Source of the DNA: an uncultured Eubacteriales bacterium
GTDB lineage: Bacteria; Bacillota; Clostridia; Oscillospirales; Oscillospiraceae
Reading direction: 5' to 3'
Assembly: GCA_900547745.1 (NCBI GenBank)
Contig: URHT01000026.1
Coordinates: forward strand, 1 to 27,562
Length of the DNA: 27,562 nucleotides
Shown in pieces: positions 15,289 through 22,241 of the stretch; position 1 is the first letter of the stretch, and every line of letters starts with the position of its first letter. The translations under genes were made by a program, and so were the position numbers. The notes beneath the pieces are model-generated. The model made no database searches. It saw only the letters and a list, made by a program, of their open reading frames with translations, and was not told the DNA's origin.

Positions 15289-17268
15289 TTATTTTTTCCT
15301 TTTTCTGGCAAAGGCTTCCTTCTTGCGGGGAGACATTTTACCCTTCTGCACCGGCTGGCGGGCCGTGGGCGTGCCCCGGCGGCCCCGGTTTCCGGAGGTC
15401 TCCTTCCGGGGACGGCGGGCGGGGCGCTCCGGCTTCTCCGGCTTGGCGGGCGGCTGGCCGTAGGGTTCGCCCTTGCGGGGGCGCAGCAGGCACTCCTTCC
15501 CGTAGCCGATGAGATCGGTACGGCCCGCCTCCTCCAGCGCCTCCACCACTAGCGCACGCTTTTCCGGGCGCGACCACTGGAGCAGCGCCCGCTGCATGGC
15601 CTTGTCCCGGGGATCGCGGGCCACATACACCGGCGACATGTCCCGGGGGTCGATGCCGGTGTAGTACATACAGGTGGAGAGGGTGCCGGGGGTGGGGTAG
15701 AAGTCCTGCACCTGCTCGGGGGTGCGGCCATTCTTATGGAGAAACTCTGCCAGCTTCACCGCGTCACTGAGAGTACAGCCGGGATGGCTGGACATCAGGT
15801 AGGGCACCAGATATTGCTCTGTGCCGTCCTGCTCGTTGAGCTTCTTGTACTGCCGCCAGAACTTCAGGAACACGTCAAAATGGGGCTTGCCCATGTAGTC
15901 CAGCACCGAGCTGACACAGTGCTCCGGGGCCACCTTCAGTTGTCCGGAGATATGGTACTGCACCAGCTCCCTGAAGAAGTCCTTGTTTTTGTCCTGTAGC
16001 ATATAGTCGTAGCGGATGCCGGAGCGGACAAACACCTTCTTGATCTTAGGCAGCTGCCGGAGCTTCTGCAGCAGCTCCGTGTACTCGGCGTGATCGGCGT
16101 CCAGATTGGGACACGGCTCCGGCGCAAGGCAGCTGCGATTCTTGCACATACCGCATTTCTTCTGCTTCTGGCAGCTGGTGTGGCGAAAGTTGGCGCTGGG
16201 GCCGCCCACGTCGTGAATATAGCCCTTGAACTGAGGGTCCTCCGTCAGCAGTCGGGCCTCCTCCACCACCGACTCAATGGAGCGGCTGGTGACCATGCGG
16301 CCCTGATGGAAGGCCAGTGCGCAGAAGTTGCAGCCGCCGAAGCAGCCCCGGTTGTGGGTGATGGAGAACCGCACCTCCTCAATGGCAGGAATGCCCGCGG
16401 TGTACATAGGGTGTACCTCCCGCGTATAGGGCAGGTCGTACAGGCGATCCAGCTCCTCCCGGCGCAGGGGGCGGGCGGGGGGATTCACCACCAGCAGCCG
16501 TCCCTCGCAGGGCTGGAGCACGGCACAGCCCCGGATGGGGTCATGCTCGTCGTATTCGATCTTCGTGGCGCGGGCGTAGGCCTCCTTGTCGGCGCAGACC
16601 TCCTCATAGGAGGGGCAGAGCGCTTTATGAAAGCGGCAGCCGCTTTCGTCGGCGGCGATATAGGCCGTGCCGGCCACGTCGGTGATCTCCTGCACCGGCG
16701 TCTTTTTGGCAAGGCGCCGGGCGATCTCCGCCGTGGCGCTCTCGCCCATGCCGTAAACCAGCAGGTCGGCGGGGGCATCGAACAGGATACTGCGGCGCAC
16801 CTTATCCTCCCAGTAGTCATAGTGGGCGAAGCGGCGCAGAGACGCCTCCAGCCCGCCGATGACGATGGGCGTATCGGGAAACGCCTCCCGCGCCCGATTG
16901 GTGTAGACGATGGTGGGCCGGTCAGGGCGATGACCCATCTCGCCGCCGGGACTGTACAGATCCCGTGTGCGGCGGCGCTTGGCCACCGTGTAGTGCGCCA
17001 CCATGGAGTCCAGATTGCCGCCGCCGATGAGTACGCCGTACCGGGGCTTGCCCATGGCGCGGAACGCCTCCGCCGAGTGCCAGTCCGGCTGAGCCAGAAT
17101 GGCCACGCGATAGCCCTCCGCCTCCAGCAGGCGGGCGATGAGGGTGGAGCCGAAGCTGGGGTGGTCAATGTAGCCATCGGCGGTGACCACCAGAAAATCG
17201 TAGTAGTACCAGCCGCGCTGGATCATCTCCTCGCGGCTGACAGGCAGAAATATCTCGCCTCTTGTCAT
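15289..17268 (-). CDS. YgiQ family radical SAM protein (UPF0313)
   Basis: Predicted iron-sulfur radical SAM enzyme, 659 aa. The N-terminus (YYYDFLVVTADGYIDHPSFG) is typical of YgiQ. The 4Fe-4S cluster cysteines are Cys309, Cys313 and Cys316 in CFGGCNFC (CX3CX2C). A further Cys-rich region (CQKQKKCGMCKNRSC) follows near 385. The last 50 residues are Lys/Arg/Pro-rich and look disordered, possibly nucleic-acid binding. The reaction of this family is unknown. AAGGAG precedes the ATG; the start lies 13 nt after the phosphatase-GNAT stop, so it ends a three-gene operon. Confidence 0.95.
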   Translation of the reverse strand: MTRGEIFLPVSREEMIQRGWYYYDFLVVTADGYIDHPSFGSTLIARLLEAEGYRVAILAQPDWHSAEAFRAMGKPRYGVLIGGGNLDSMVAHYTVAKRRRTRDLYSPGGEMGHRPDRPTIVYTNRAREAFPDTPIVIGGLEASLRRFAHYDYWEDKVRRSILFDAPADLLVYGMGESATAEIARRLAKKTPVQEITDVAGTAYIAADESGCRFHKALCPSYEEVCADKEAYARATKIEYDEHDPIRGCAVLQPCEGRLLVVNPPARPLRREELDRLYDLPYTREVHPMYTAGIPAIEEVRFSITHNRGCFGGCNFCALAFHQGRMVTSRSIESVVEEARLLTEDPQFKGYIHDVGGPSANFRHTSCQKQKKCGMCKNRSCLAPEPCPNLDADHAEYTELLQKLRQLPKIKKVFVRSGIRYDYMLQDKNKDFFRELVQYHISGQLKVAPEHCVSSVLDYMGKPHFDVFLKFWRQYKKLNEQDGTEQYLVPYLMSSHPGCTLSDAVKLAEFLHKNGRTPEQVQDFYPTPGTLSTCMYYTGIDPRDMSPVYVARDPRDKAMQRALLQWSRPEKRALVVEALEEAGRTDLIGYGKECLLRPRKGEPYGQPPAKPEKPERPARRPRKETSGNRGRRGTPTARQPVQKGKMSPRKKEAFARKRKK

Positions 17269-17281
17269 GGGGCAGCTCCTT

Positions 17282-18334
17282 TCAGGAACGGTATTCCGCC
17301 GGGATGGGCGGCAGCTGGACGCGGATGTCCTTCTCCATCACGTCGCCCTCCAGCGGATAAAAGCCCAGACGGGCGAAAAAACGCCGCAGATCCTTGTCGC
17401 CGCAGCGCAGGCGCAGGTACTCCGCCCCGCGATGCCGCCAGTACAGCAGCACGCGGCCCATGGGTGCGATGCCGTGGCCGGTGCCGCGATACGCGGGATC
17501 CAGCCAGTACCAGCCCAGCCAGCCCACGCCCGGCTCTTTCTCCGGCAGCAGCTGAAGCGCGCCGATAAAATCCTCCTCGCAGCGGATGCCGATGGCCTCG
17601 CCGCCGTCGGGAACGTGGAAGCGCCGGCGCAGCTCCTCCGGCAGGGGGACGTAGTCCTCGCCGGGATCCACCATCTTGGCGCTGCGCCACCAGCTCTGGC
17701 GGGCAAAGGTGGACAGTCCCCGCTCCGTCAGGTGGCTGTTGTCATCGCGGTATTCCACCCGCAGTTCCCCGTTGTCCCATGTCAGCAGGGATACGGCGGT
17801 ATTGTCGCCGTGAGGCGTGTCGCCGATGCCCGACAGGGGGACGCCCTGCAGCGTGCCCAGTACGATACGCAGAGCCGCGCCATGGGAGAACACGGCCACA
17901 GCACCGCCGTCATGGGCCGCGCCGACGCGGTGCAGGGCGGGGATGTAGCGATCCAGCAAATCCTGTGCCGTCTCGCCGCCCTCCACGCGCCACAGATCCA
18001 CCCGGCGGTTGAAGTGGTACATCTCCTCCGGGTGCAGCTTGTTCAGCTCGTGCCACGGATGATCCTCCCACACGCCCATGCGGATCTCCCGGAAGGCCGG
18101 CTCCAGATGGAGCGGCAGCGCCTTGGGCAGCCAAATGGCCCGGGCAGTGATCTGCGTACGGTACAGGTCGCTGGCGTACACCGCGTCGATGTCCACATCC
18201 TGAAACCGCTGGCGCAGCGCGTCGATCTGCTGATAGCCGCGGTAGTTGGTGATCAGTCCGTTGTGCCAGCCGTGGGCAATGCGGTAGAGATTGCCCTCCG
18301 CCTCCGCGTGGCGGATGAGATAGATCTTCGTCAT
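17282..18334 (-). CDS. Histidine phosphatase fused to a GNAT acetyltransferase
   Basis: A 350-aa two-domain protein. Residues 1-205 are a histidine (phosphoglycerate mutase-like) phosphatase: RHAEAEGN with nucleophile His9, Arg59 in DLYRT, the acid region FREIRMGVWE at 81-90 and His151 in FSHGAALRI. Residues 215-338 resemble a GNAT N-acetyltransferase, with the acetyl-CoA pyrophosphate loop YRGTGHG at 282-288 and the final FFARLGFYPLEGD typical of that fold. The start at 18334 overlaps the stop of the PyrF-like gene by 4 nt (ATGA). Substrates are unknown; one protein could remove a phosphate and acetylate the same or a linked small molecule. Confidence 0.88.
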   Translation of the reverse strand: MTKIYLIRHAEAEGNLYRIAHGWHNGLITNYRGYQQIDALRQRFQDVDIDAVYASDLYRTQITARAIWLPKALPLHLEPAFREIRMGVWEDHPWHELNKLHPEEMYHFNRRVDLWRVEGGETAQDLLDRYIPALHRVGAAHDGGAVAVFSHGAALRIVLGTLQGVPLSGIGDTPHGDNTAVSLLTWDNGELRVEYRDDNSHLTERGLSTFARQSWWRSAKMVDPGEDYVPLPEELRRRFHVPDGGEAIGIRCEEDFIGALQLLPEKEPGVGWLGWYWLDPAYRGTGHGIAPMGRVLLYWRHRGAEYLRLRCGDKDLRRFFARLGFYPLEGDVMEKDIRVQLPPIPAEYRS

Positions 18335-19089
18335 ACCACCGTCACCCACTGCTTCATCTCGCGGACGGCGCCGTCCACGGCCTCCGCCGCATCCGGGGCG
18401 AATTGCAGGTCAAAATCCACGGCCATAGCGCCGTGGCCGTACTCATCAAAGGCGGGGACGGCGTTCTCGCCATCGCACTCCGGCAGCAGCAGGAAGGACT
18501 TGGGACACAGGCGGCGCACGTCCCGGATATCCAGACTGTACCCGCTGCCCACCACCAGAGACGCGCCGCGGCGGGCCATCTGCTCCGCCACCGCCAGATA
18601 CAGCGGACGGTCGCCGGCCATCAGGTTCTGCACCTCGCCGCCGCTTTTGTTGCAGGTGCGCACCAGCGCAAACACCGCCTGCTCCCCGGCGTCACAGCAG
18701 TCGCTGCCCATGTAGGGGTCCACGGTGATGGCATCCGCGCCGTAGCTCTGCCACAGGGCAGGCTCCTCCGCGCCCATGCCCAGAATGACGTACAAGCCCT
18801 TGGCGTGGGCGGCGCTGATGAGATTGGCCAGCACGTCCGCGCCCATCATGCCATAGCGCAGGTAGCTGGCGCCGTGGAGCATGACGGCGGGCAGCTTCTC
18901 CGCCGCCGCGTCCAGCAGGGTGGTGCCGTGCCAGCGCAGGGCCTCCGCCTCGGCCATGCTGCCGGGGCCGAACATGTCGGTGAAGTTATTCAGGACCTTG
19001 GGACTGAGCTTATCCGGCTCCGGCCGAAGCCCCAGTGCCAGCGGCGTCTTCTTCTCGCGGATGCGCTGCTGCAAAACAGTAACGGACAT
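18331..19089 (-). CDS. PyrF-like (orotidine phosphate decarboxylase fold) protein lacking the catalytic motif
   Basis: A 252-aa protein resembling the group 2 OMP decarboxylases in its second half: GADAITVDPYMGSD (117-130), VFALVRTCNKSGGEVQNLM (139-157) and YLAVAEQMA. The catalytic Asp-Lys-Arg-Asp segment expected near 102-108 after GLYVI is replaced by LGMGAEE, and the usual GLDP and KPQ segments are GLRP and VMLHG. It therefore cannot be expected to decarboxylate OMP. It may be a binding or regulatory protein, or an enzyme with another activity. AAGGAGG precedes the start. It leads an operon with the phosphatase-GNAT fusion and YgiQ. Confidence 0.72.
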   Translation of the reverse strand: MSVTVLQQRIREKKTPLALGLRPEPDKLSPKVLNNFTDMFGPGSMAEAEALRWHGTTLLDAAAEKLPAVMLHGASYLRYGMMGADVLANLISAAHAKGLYVILGMGAEEPALWQSYGADAITVDPYMGSDCCDAGEQAVFALVRTCNKSGGEVQNLMAGDRPLYLAVAEQMARRGASLVVGSGYSLDIRDVRRLCPKSFLLLPECDGENAVPAFDEYGHGAMAVDFDLQFAPDAAEAVDGAVREMKQWVTVV

Positions 19090-19131
19090 GGAAGCGTCCT
19101 CCTTTGTGTCGTGAAAAATACATTAAATGAT

Positions 19132-19161
19132 ATTATAACGCGGCGCAGGGGGATTTGGCAA
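19132..19161 (-). promoter_or_regulatory. Promoter of the PyrF-like/phosphatase-GNAT/ygiQ operon
   Basis: On the minus strand TTGCCA (19161-19156), an 18-bp spacer and a perfect TATAAT (19137-19132), about 43 bp before the start codon. Confidence 0.65.
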
Positions 19162-19228
19162 GAAACACCGCGTGTTTTTTTCTGTGAACAGGAGATACTG
19201 CCACTGTACGGAAAAGGAGTGATGTAAG

Positions 19229-19405
19229 ATGAACATGACCGCATTCCTGCGGGGCGTATGCGTCGGCATGGTGGCCGGCGCGGCGGCGGACATGGCGGCG
19301 CATCCCTACCCGAAGGCCAGAAAAACCGCTGTTGGCAAGGCCATGCAGCGGATGGGTAACGCTCTGGACTCGGCGCTGGTCACTGTCACGTCCATGCTGC
19401 ACTGA
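19229..19405 (+). CDS. Small Gly/Ala-rich hypothetical protein
   Basis: A 58-aa open frame with AAAGGAG 9 nt before its ATG. Residues 3-22 are hydrophobic and glycine-rich (FLRGVCVGMVAGAAADM), then a basic patch (YPKARKTAVGKAMQRMG) and a short amphipathic end. The layout resembles the YtxH-like small membrane-associated proteins of Firmicutes, but no family is claimed. It is followed by a terminator-like hairpin that overlaps the tRNA-Ser promoter. Confidence 0.65.
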   Translation: MNMTAFLRGVCVGMVAGAAADMAAHPYPKARKTAVGKAMQRMGNALDSALVTVTSMLH

Positions 19406-19420
19406 GGTATCGCACAGGCA

Positions 19421-19511
19421 GGCGGCGGAGGGGAACGCTCCTTCCGCCGCCGCTCTGTGTAAAAAAAGCGGCGTTTTCCGGGAATTCTATCTTGACAAGG
19501 CCGCTTTTTTT
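19421..19511 (+). terminator. Terminator region between the small gene and tRNA-Ser
   Basis: Two stacked hairpins. The first pairs GGCGGCGGA (19421-19429) with TCCGCCGCC (19443-19451). The second pairs AAAAAAAGCGGC (19461-19472) with GCCGCTTTTTTT (19500-19511), ending in seven T residues. The second T run lies inside the spacer of the tRNA promoter. Confidence 0.6.
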
Positions 19512-19519
19512 GTTATAAT
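19492..19519 (+). promoter_or_regulatory. Consensus promoter of tRNA-Ser
   Basis: TTGACA (19492-19497), a 16-bp spacer and TATAAT (19514-19519); both boxes are perfect. The mature tRNA starts 33 nt after the -10 box. Confidence 0.85.
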
Positions 19520-19552
19520 AGTCAGTGCTGTTCGTCGCAGAACTGAATATAT

Positions 19553-19644
19553 GCAGTGGTATCGAAGAGGTCATAACGAGCACGACTGGAAATCGTGTTG
19601 TCGTCAAAAGCGGCACGAGGGTTCGAATCCCTCCCACTGCGCCA
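19553..19644 (+). tRNA. tRNA-Ser (anticodon GGA)
   Basis: The acceptor stem GCAGTGG (19553-19559) pairs with CCACTGC (19634-19640); a G discriminator and encoded CCA follow. The anticodon stem CACGA/TCGTG encloses CTGGAAA, with anticodon GGA at 19588-19590 (reads UCC/UCU). A long variable arm, as in serine tRNAs, precedes the T arm GAGGG-TTCGAAT-CCCTC (19617-19633). The 3' end faces the integrase gene, making this the likely attachment site of the element. Confidence 0.95.
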
Positions 19645-19648
19645 ACGA

Positions 19649-19687
19649 AAAACCCTGTAACCATGCCGGTTACAGGGTTTTCTTTTA
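19649..19687 (+). terminator. Terminator after tRNA-Ser
   Basis: A 14-bp stem AAAACCCTGTAACC / GGTTACAGGGTTTT (19649-19662 with 19668-19681), a 5-nt loop, then CTTTT. It begins 4 nt after the CCA end of the tRNA. Confidence 0.88.
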
Positions 19688-19701
19688 TGCCAAAATGGGG
19701 G

Positions 19702-19730
19702 TTTGACCATAATTTTGACCACAAATGTGG
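19702..19730. repeat. Direct repeats next to the integrase 3' end, candidate attachment-region sites
   Basis: TTTGACCA occurs at 19702-19709 and again at 19714-19721, 12 bp apart. The second copy runs into the imperfect palindrome CCACAAATGTGG (19719-19730), which abuts the integrase stop codon. Short repeats at this place are often integrase arm-binding sites; this role is inferred. Confidence 0.4.
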
Positions 19731-20921
19731 CTACTGACCCTGTTTTTCCTCGCCTTTAGCGAGTCCTCTGAAATGCTCCTGTATACCACCTACCACCTCG
19801 CGTTGCCGCTTCTCCGAAGGATGGGCGTACACGTCGAGCGTCATCGTTGCCGTGGTGTGGCCCAGCATGTCCTGCAGAGATTTCACGTCCGAGCCGATGG
19901 CGATCGCAACGGTGGCCAAGGTGTGCCGCAAGTCGTGGGGACGCAAATCCGGGCGCCCAATTTTTTCGGCAATTCTCTTGAAGTGCTTGTAGAACGTCAT
20001 CGGGATTATATAGCGGCCAAGGTCGTTTGTGAAAACCAAATTCCACTCGTTATCCCACAGTTCGCCGGCCAGCTTCGCATTTTCCTCCTGCCGCTTTTTC
20101 TCGTCTTCCAAGCAGGCTACCGCATCCTCCGTTAAGTAAACTGTGCGCTGCTTTTTCGTTTTTGTCGCATTTTTGATGAAGTATGTACCGCTCTTCTGGC
20201 GGTCCTTCTGGAGCTGCTGCTCAACAGTAATGCACTTGCCTTTGAAGTCCACCTTGTCCCATGTGAGTCCAAGACATTCGCCCTCGCGTAAACCGGTGTA
20301 AAGGCAAAACGCGTAAGCGTTTTTGAACTCTGAGTCCGCTTCGATGGCCTTCAGAAATGCCGGGATTTCACCGTCGAGCAGCGGAGTAATTTTATGTTTT
20401 TTACACTTTTCAATGTCTAAATTTTCGCAGGGATTTTTGGCAATGATACCCTTCTTAATGGCATAGGCTAAAGCCGTATGGAGCACCGTGATGACGTTCT
20501 TGACGGTCTTCGGGGAGAGCTTTTTCTTTGACAGTGTTTCTGCCATATCTTCGATGTCGCCCGGCTGCAAGCTCTGCACACGAATCCCGCCCAAATTAGG
20601 GTTGATATGATTTTTGATAATCCCGATATAACTCGCAACGGTCAGCGGTTCCCGCTTCGTTTTAATTCTTTTCTCGAACCACTCATTTACGCACTCCGCA
20701 ACCGTTGTTGTGCTATTATCGCAGTAGGAGCCCTGTTTGACTTCGTAGAGGAAGGCGATGGCTTTGTCCATCGCCTCCTTTTTTGTTGCACCATAGAAGC
20801 TCTTGTATTTACTTTTGCCATCGCTGCCGAACCGCCGCGTATCAAGGGCGCGAGCCTCATAACGACCGTCTTTCCGCTTGAAAGCGCTAATACCGTCTCT
20901 GTCAGAACACTTTTTGTTCAT
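19731..20921 (-). CDS. int: Tyrosine recombinase (integrase) of a mobile element
   Basis: Site-specific integrase, 396 aa, Tn916/phage-type. It has an N-terminal arm-binding region (about 1-65), a SAM-like core-binding domain (about 72-165) and a C-terminal catalytic domain (about 175-380). Catalytic residues are Arg212 (TGLREGE), a Lys in ATKTKKQR (about 254-256), His329 and Arg332 (HDLRH), His355 (LGHTT) and Tyr365 (LDVYAH). The gene ends 86 nt past the 3' end of tRNA-Ser and points towards it, the usual arrangement for an element integrated in a tRNA. Its lower GC than the left neighbours marks the start of foreign DNA. Confidence 0.96.
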   Translation of the reverse strand: MNKKCSDRDGISAFKRKDGRYEARALDTRRFGSDGKSKYKSFYGATKKEAMDKAIAFLYEVKQGSYCDNSTTTVAECVNEWFEKRIKTKREPLTVASYIGIIKNHINPNLGGIRVQSLQPGDIEDMAETLSKKKLSPKTVKNVITVLHTALAYAIKKGIIAKNPCENLDIEKCKKHKITPLLDGEIPAFLKAIEADSEFKNAYAFCLYTGLREGECLGLTWDKVDFKGKCITVEQQLQKDRQKSGTYFIKNATKTKKQRTVYLTEDAVACLEDEKKRQEENAKLAGELWDNEWNLVFTNDLGRYIIPMTFYKHFKRIAEKIGRPDLRPHDLRHTLATVAIAIGSDVKSLQDMLGHTTATMTLDVYAHPSEKRQREVVGGIQEHFRGLAKGEEKQGQ

Positions 20922-20923
20922 AG

Positions 20924-21043
20924 TCCTTCATCCTTTCCAAAAAAATGTATTCAAACATACGGCATCGCAGCCAAGGTGCTAAGGGGAAAATCAATATTGG
21001 AAAGGGTTGTTTTTTAATTAAAAGATAATCTTAGGATGAAGGA
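20924..21043. repeat. Nested inverted repeats upstream of the integrase
   Basis: TCCTTCATCCT (20924-20934) is repeated inverted at 21033-21043, and CCTTTCCAA (20932-20940) inverted at 20998-21006. They span the leader of the integrase gene and could be recombination-directionality-factor sites or mRNA structure that limits integrase translation. Neither role is shown. Confidence 0.5.
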
Positions 21044-21055
21044 TACAGTAATTAT

Positions 21056-21769
21056 TTATTTCCAGTATTCGTTGCCGTTGTCATCCACTCGCGTATAAGA
21101 AGCGATTTTTCTCTCTGCTTCTGCAAAGAACAGCGGAAGTCCCGACCCCGGCTCAATAGTCACAAACGGAGAAACCACGTCGCAGCCTGTAGCTGTAACG
21201 CACAACATTTCAATATATGCCAAAGCATCACAAATTCTATTCTCCAAATACTGTTTTTCAAATTTAATTCGTAAAGAGCGTAGTTCTTTAGCGTCTTTCC
21301 CAGCAGCTCCCTCTGTGTTTGGCATCACTTTTTGTACTTGAGATATCGCACTCTCAATATCTCTAAATTTACCCAAAATGCTTTCAAGGTTTTCTCCGCT
21401 GAGGAAATTATAGAAGCTCATTGAACCATCTTGGCTCTCTTTTCGCGCAGAGCTGCAAATACGATGTAATGCCTCAACTGCGCTGGGGCTCAGTCCCGTG
21501 TACTTAGAAACTTCATCATCGGATATACGGCGGGTAGGTGTATCTATCACGCCAAGCAAATAATCCGCCGATACATGATACGTTTCTACAATTCTCTTAA
21601 TGTACTCCCCGCTTGGAATAGACTTTCCTTGTCGCCACTTGGTGATTACTGCGGGAGAAACTTCAAGTCGAGTTGCTGCCGTTACCGCCGTTTCCTGATT
21701 ATGCATGAGTAGCTCGTTAAACCTTCCCGCAAAGTCATTGGTCTCACGAACGAATACAGGTCCCACCAT
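21056..21769 (-). CDS. Xre-family helix-turn-helix repressor of the element
   Basis: A 237-aa DNA-binding regulator. An N-terminal Cro/CI-type HTH (about 12-72: ETAVTAATRLEVSPAVITKWRQGKSIPSGEYIKRIVETYHVSADYLLG) is followed by a charged, mainly helical C-terminal part without a recognised protease motif. The start at 21769 has GGAGG 8 nt upstream; an in-frame ATG 15 nt earlier overlaps that site. It is divergent from the excisionase-like gene, the usual layout of a mobile-element switch, so it probably represses that promoter and its own. Confidence 0.88.
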   Translation of the reverse strand: MVGPVFVRETNDFAGRFNELLMHNQETAVTAATRLEVSPAVITKWRQGKSIPSGEYIKRIVETYHVSADYLLGVIDTPTRRISDDEVSKYTGLSPSAVEALHRICSSARKESQDGSMSFYNFLSGENLESILGKFRDIESAISQVQKVMPNTEGAAGKDAKELRSLRIKFEKQYLENRICDALAYIEMLCVTATGCDVVSPFVTIEPGSGLPLFFAEAERKIASYTRVDDNGNEYWK

Positions 21770-21799
21770 GTATTTTACCTCCATTCCGTCGATGCCTTA

Positions 21800-21827
21800 A
21801 TTATACCACAAACACAGGAAATGTCAA
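21800..21827 (-). promoter_or_regulatory. Promoter of the repressor gene
   Basis: On the minus strand a perfect TTGACA (21827-21822), a 16-bp spacer and a perfect TATAAT (21805-21800). Its -35 box is a mirror of the divergent one 35 bp away (ATGTCAA facing TTGACAT). Confidence 0.8.
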
Positions 21828-21862
21828 CACATTAAAATATATTCATCTTTGTAAAATTCCTA

Positions 21863-21891
21863 TTGACATGATAATCGTGTTGTAATATTAT
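21863..21891 (+). promoter_or_regulatory. Promoter of the excisionase-like/relaxase genes
   Basis: TTGACA (21863-21868), a 17-bp spacer and TATTAT (21886-21891). It faces away from the repressor promoter; the AT-rich stretch between the two -35 boxes is the likely operator region. Confidence 0.7.
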
Positions 21892-21937
21892 ATAATCATA
21901 AAATCAAATGGCAAAATTTTTACGCATGGAGGTTTCT

Positions 21938-22129
21938 ATGAAAAAACTAACGCTTTCTATCCAAGAGGTTGCCAACGTTCTTGGCGTTTCTCGCCCCACA
22001 GTTTATAAACTCGCCCAGATGCCCGATTTCCCTGCGTTTCATTTGCGTGGGCGCGTTGTCATCTCCGCTGATGGGCTCGAAAGATGGGTCGAGGTGATGA
22101 GTCAGAAAGGGGTCGGTGCTGTTGGATAA
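21938..22129 (+). CDS. Excisionase-like small HTH protein
   Basis: A 63-aa protein that is almost entirely one winged helix-turn-helix of the excisionase/MerR-like type (SIQEVANVLGVSRPTVYKLAQ, then HLRGRVVISADGLERWVE). Such proteins bind and bend DNA at attachment sites to direct excision, or act as activators. The ATG at 21938 has GGAGG about 6 nt upstream; the frame is open back to 21908 but without a good site. It is the first gene rightward from the control region, followed by the relaxase. Confidence 0.83.
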   Translation: MKKLTLSIQEVANVLGVSRPTVYKLAQMPDFPAFHLRGRVVISADGLERWVEVMSQKGVGAVG

Positions 22130-22143
22130 AGGCAATCTTGTCC

Positions 22144-22178
22144 GAGCCAGACGCGGATCTTCAATCCGCGTCTGGCTC
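22144..22178. repeat. Strong 15-bp hairpin upstream of the relaxase
   Basis: GAGCCAGACGCGGAT (22144-22158) pairs perfectly with 22164-22178 around the loop CTTCA. No T run follows, so it is not a normal terminator. It abuts the candidate nick-site repeat, suggesting a part of the transfer or replication origin. Confidence 0.75.
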
Positions 22179-22198
22179 CCCCTCACTAACAGAGGGGT
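22179..22198. other. Candidate oriT/replication origin (MOBT-type nick region)
   Basis: CCCCTC (22179-22184) and GAGGGG (22192-22197) form an inverted repeat around ACTAACA, ending in GGGGT. From memory, the oriT of ICEBs1 has a C-rich/G-rich repeat around a CTAACA-type centre just upstream of its relaxase gene, and that of Tn916 is similar. The position here, 44 nt before a relaxase of the same family, matches. It is not experimentally supported. Confidence 0.6.
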
Positions 22199-22241
22199 AA
22201 CGAGTACAAAGAAACAACTAAAACAATAAGGAGCTGATTTT

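Noticed and set aside
19386..19724. Minus-strand frames over the tRNA, including one with the sequence SGRDSNPR
   Set aside because: These are translations of the antisense strand of tRNA-Ser; GRDSNPR-type products are a well-known false annotation at tRNA genes.
22144..22178. Hairpin as an intrinsic terminator between the excisionase-like gene and the relaxase
   Set aside because: It is followed by CCCCCTC rather than a T run; an origin-related role fits better.
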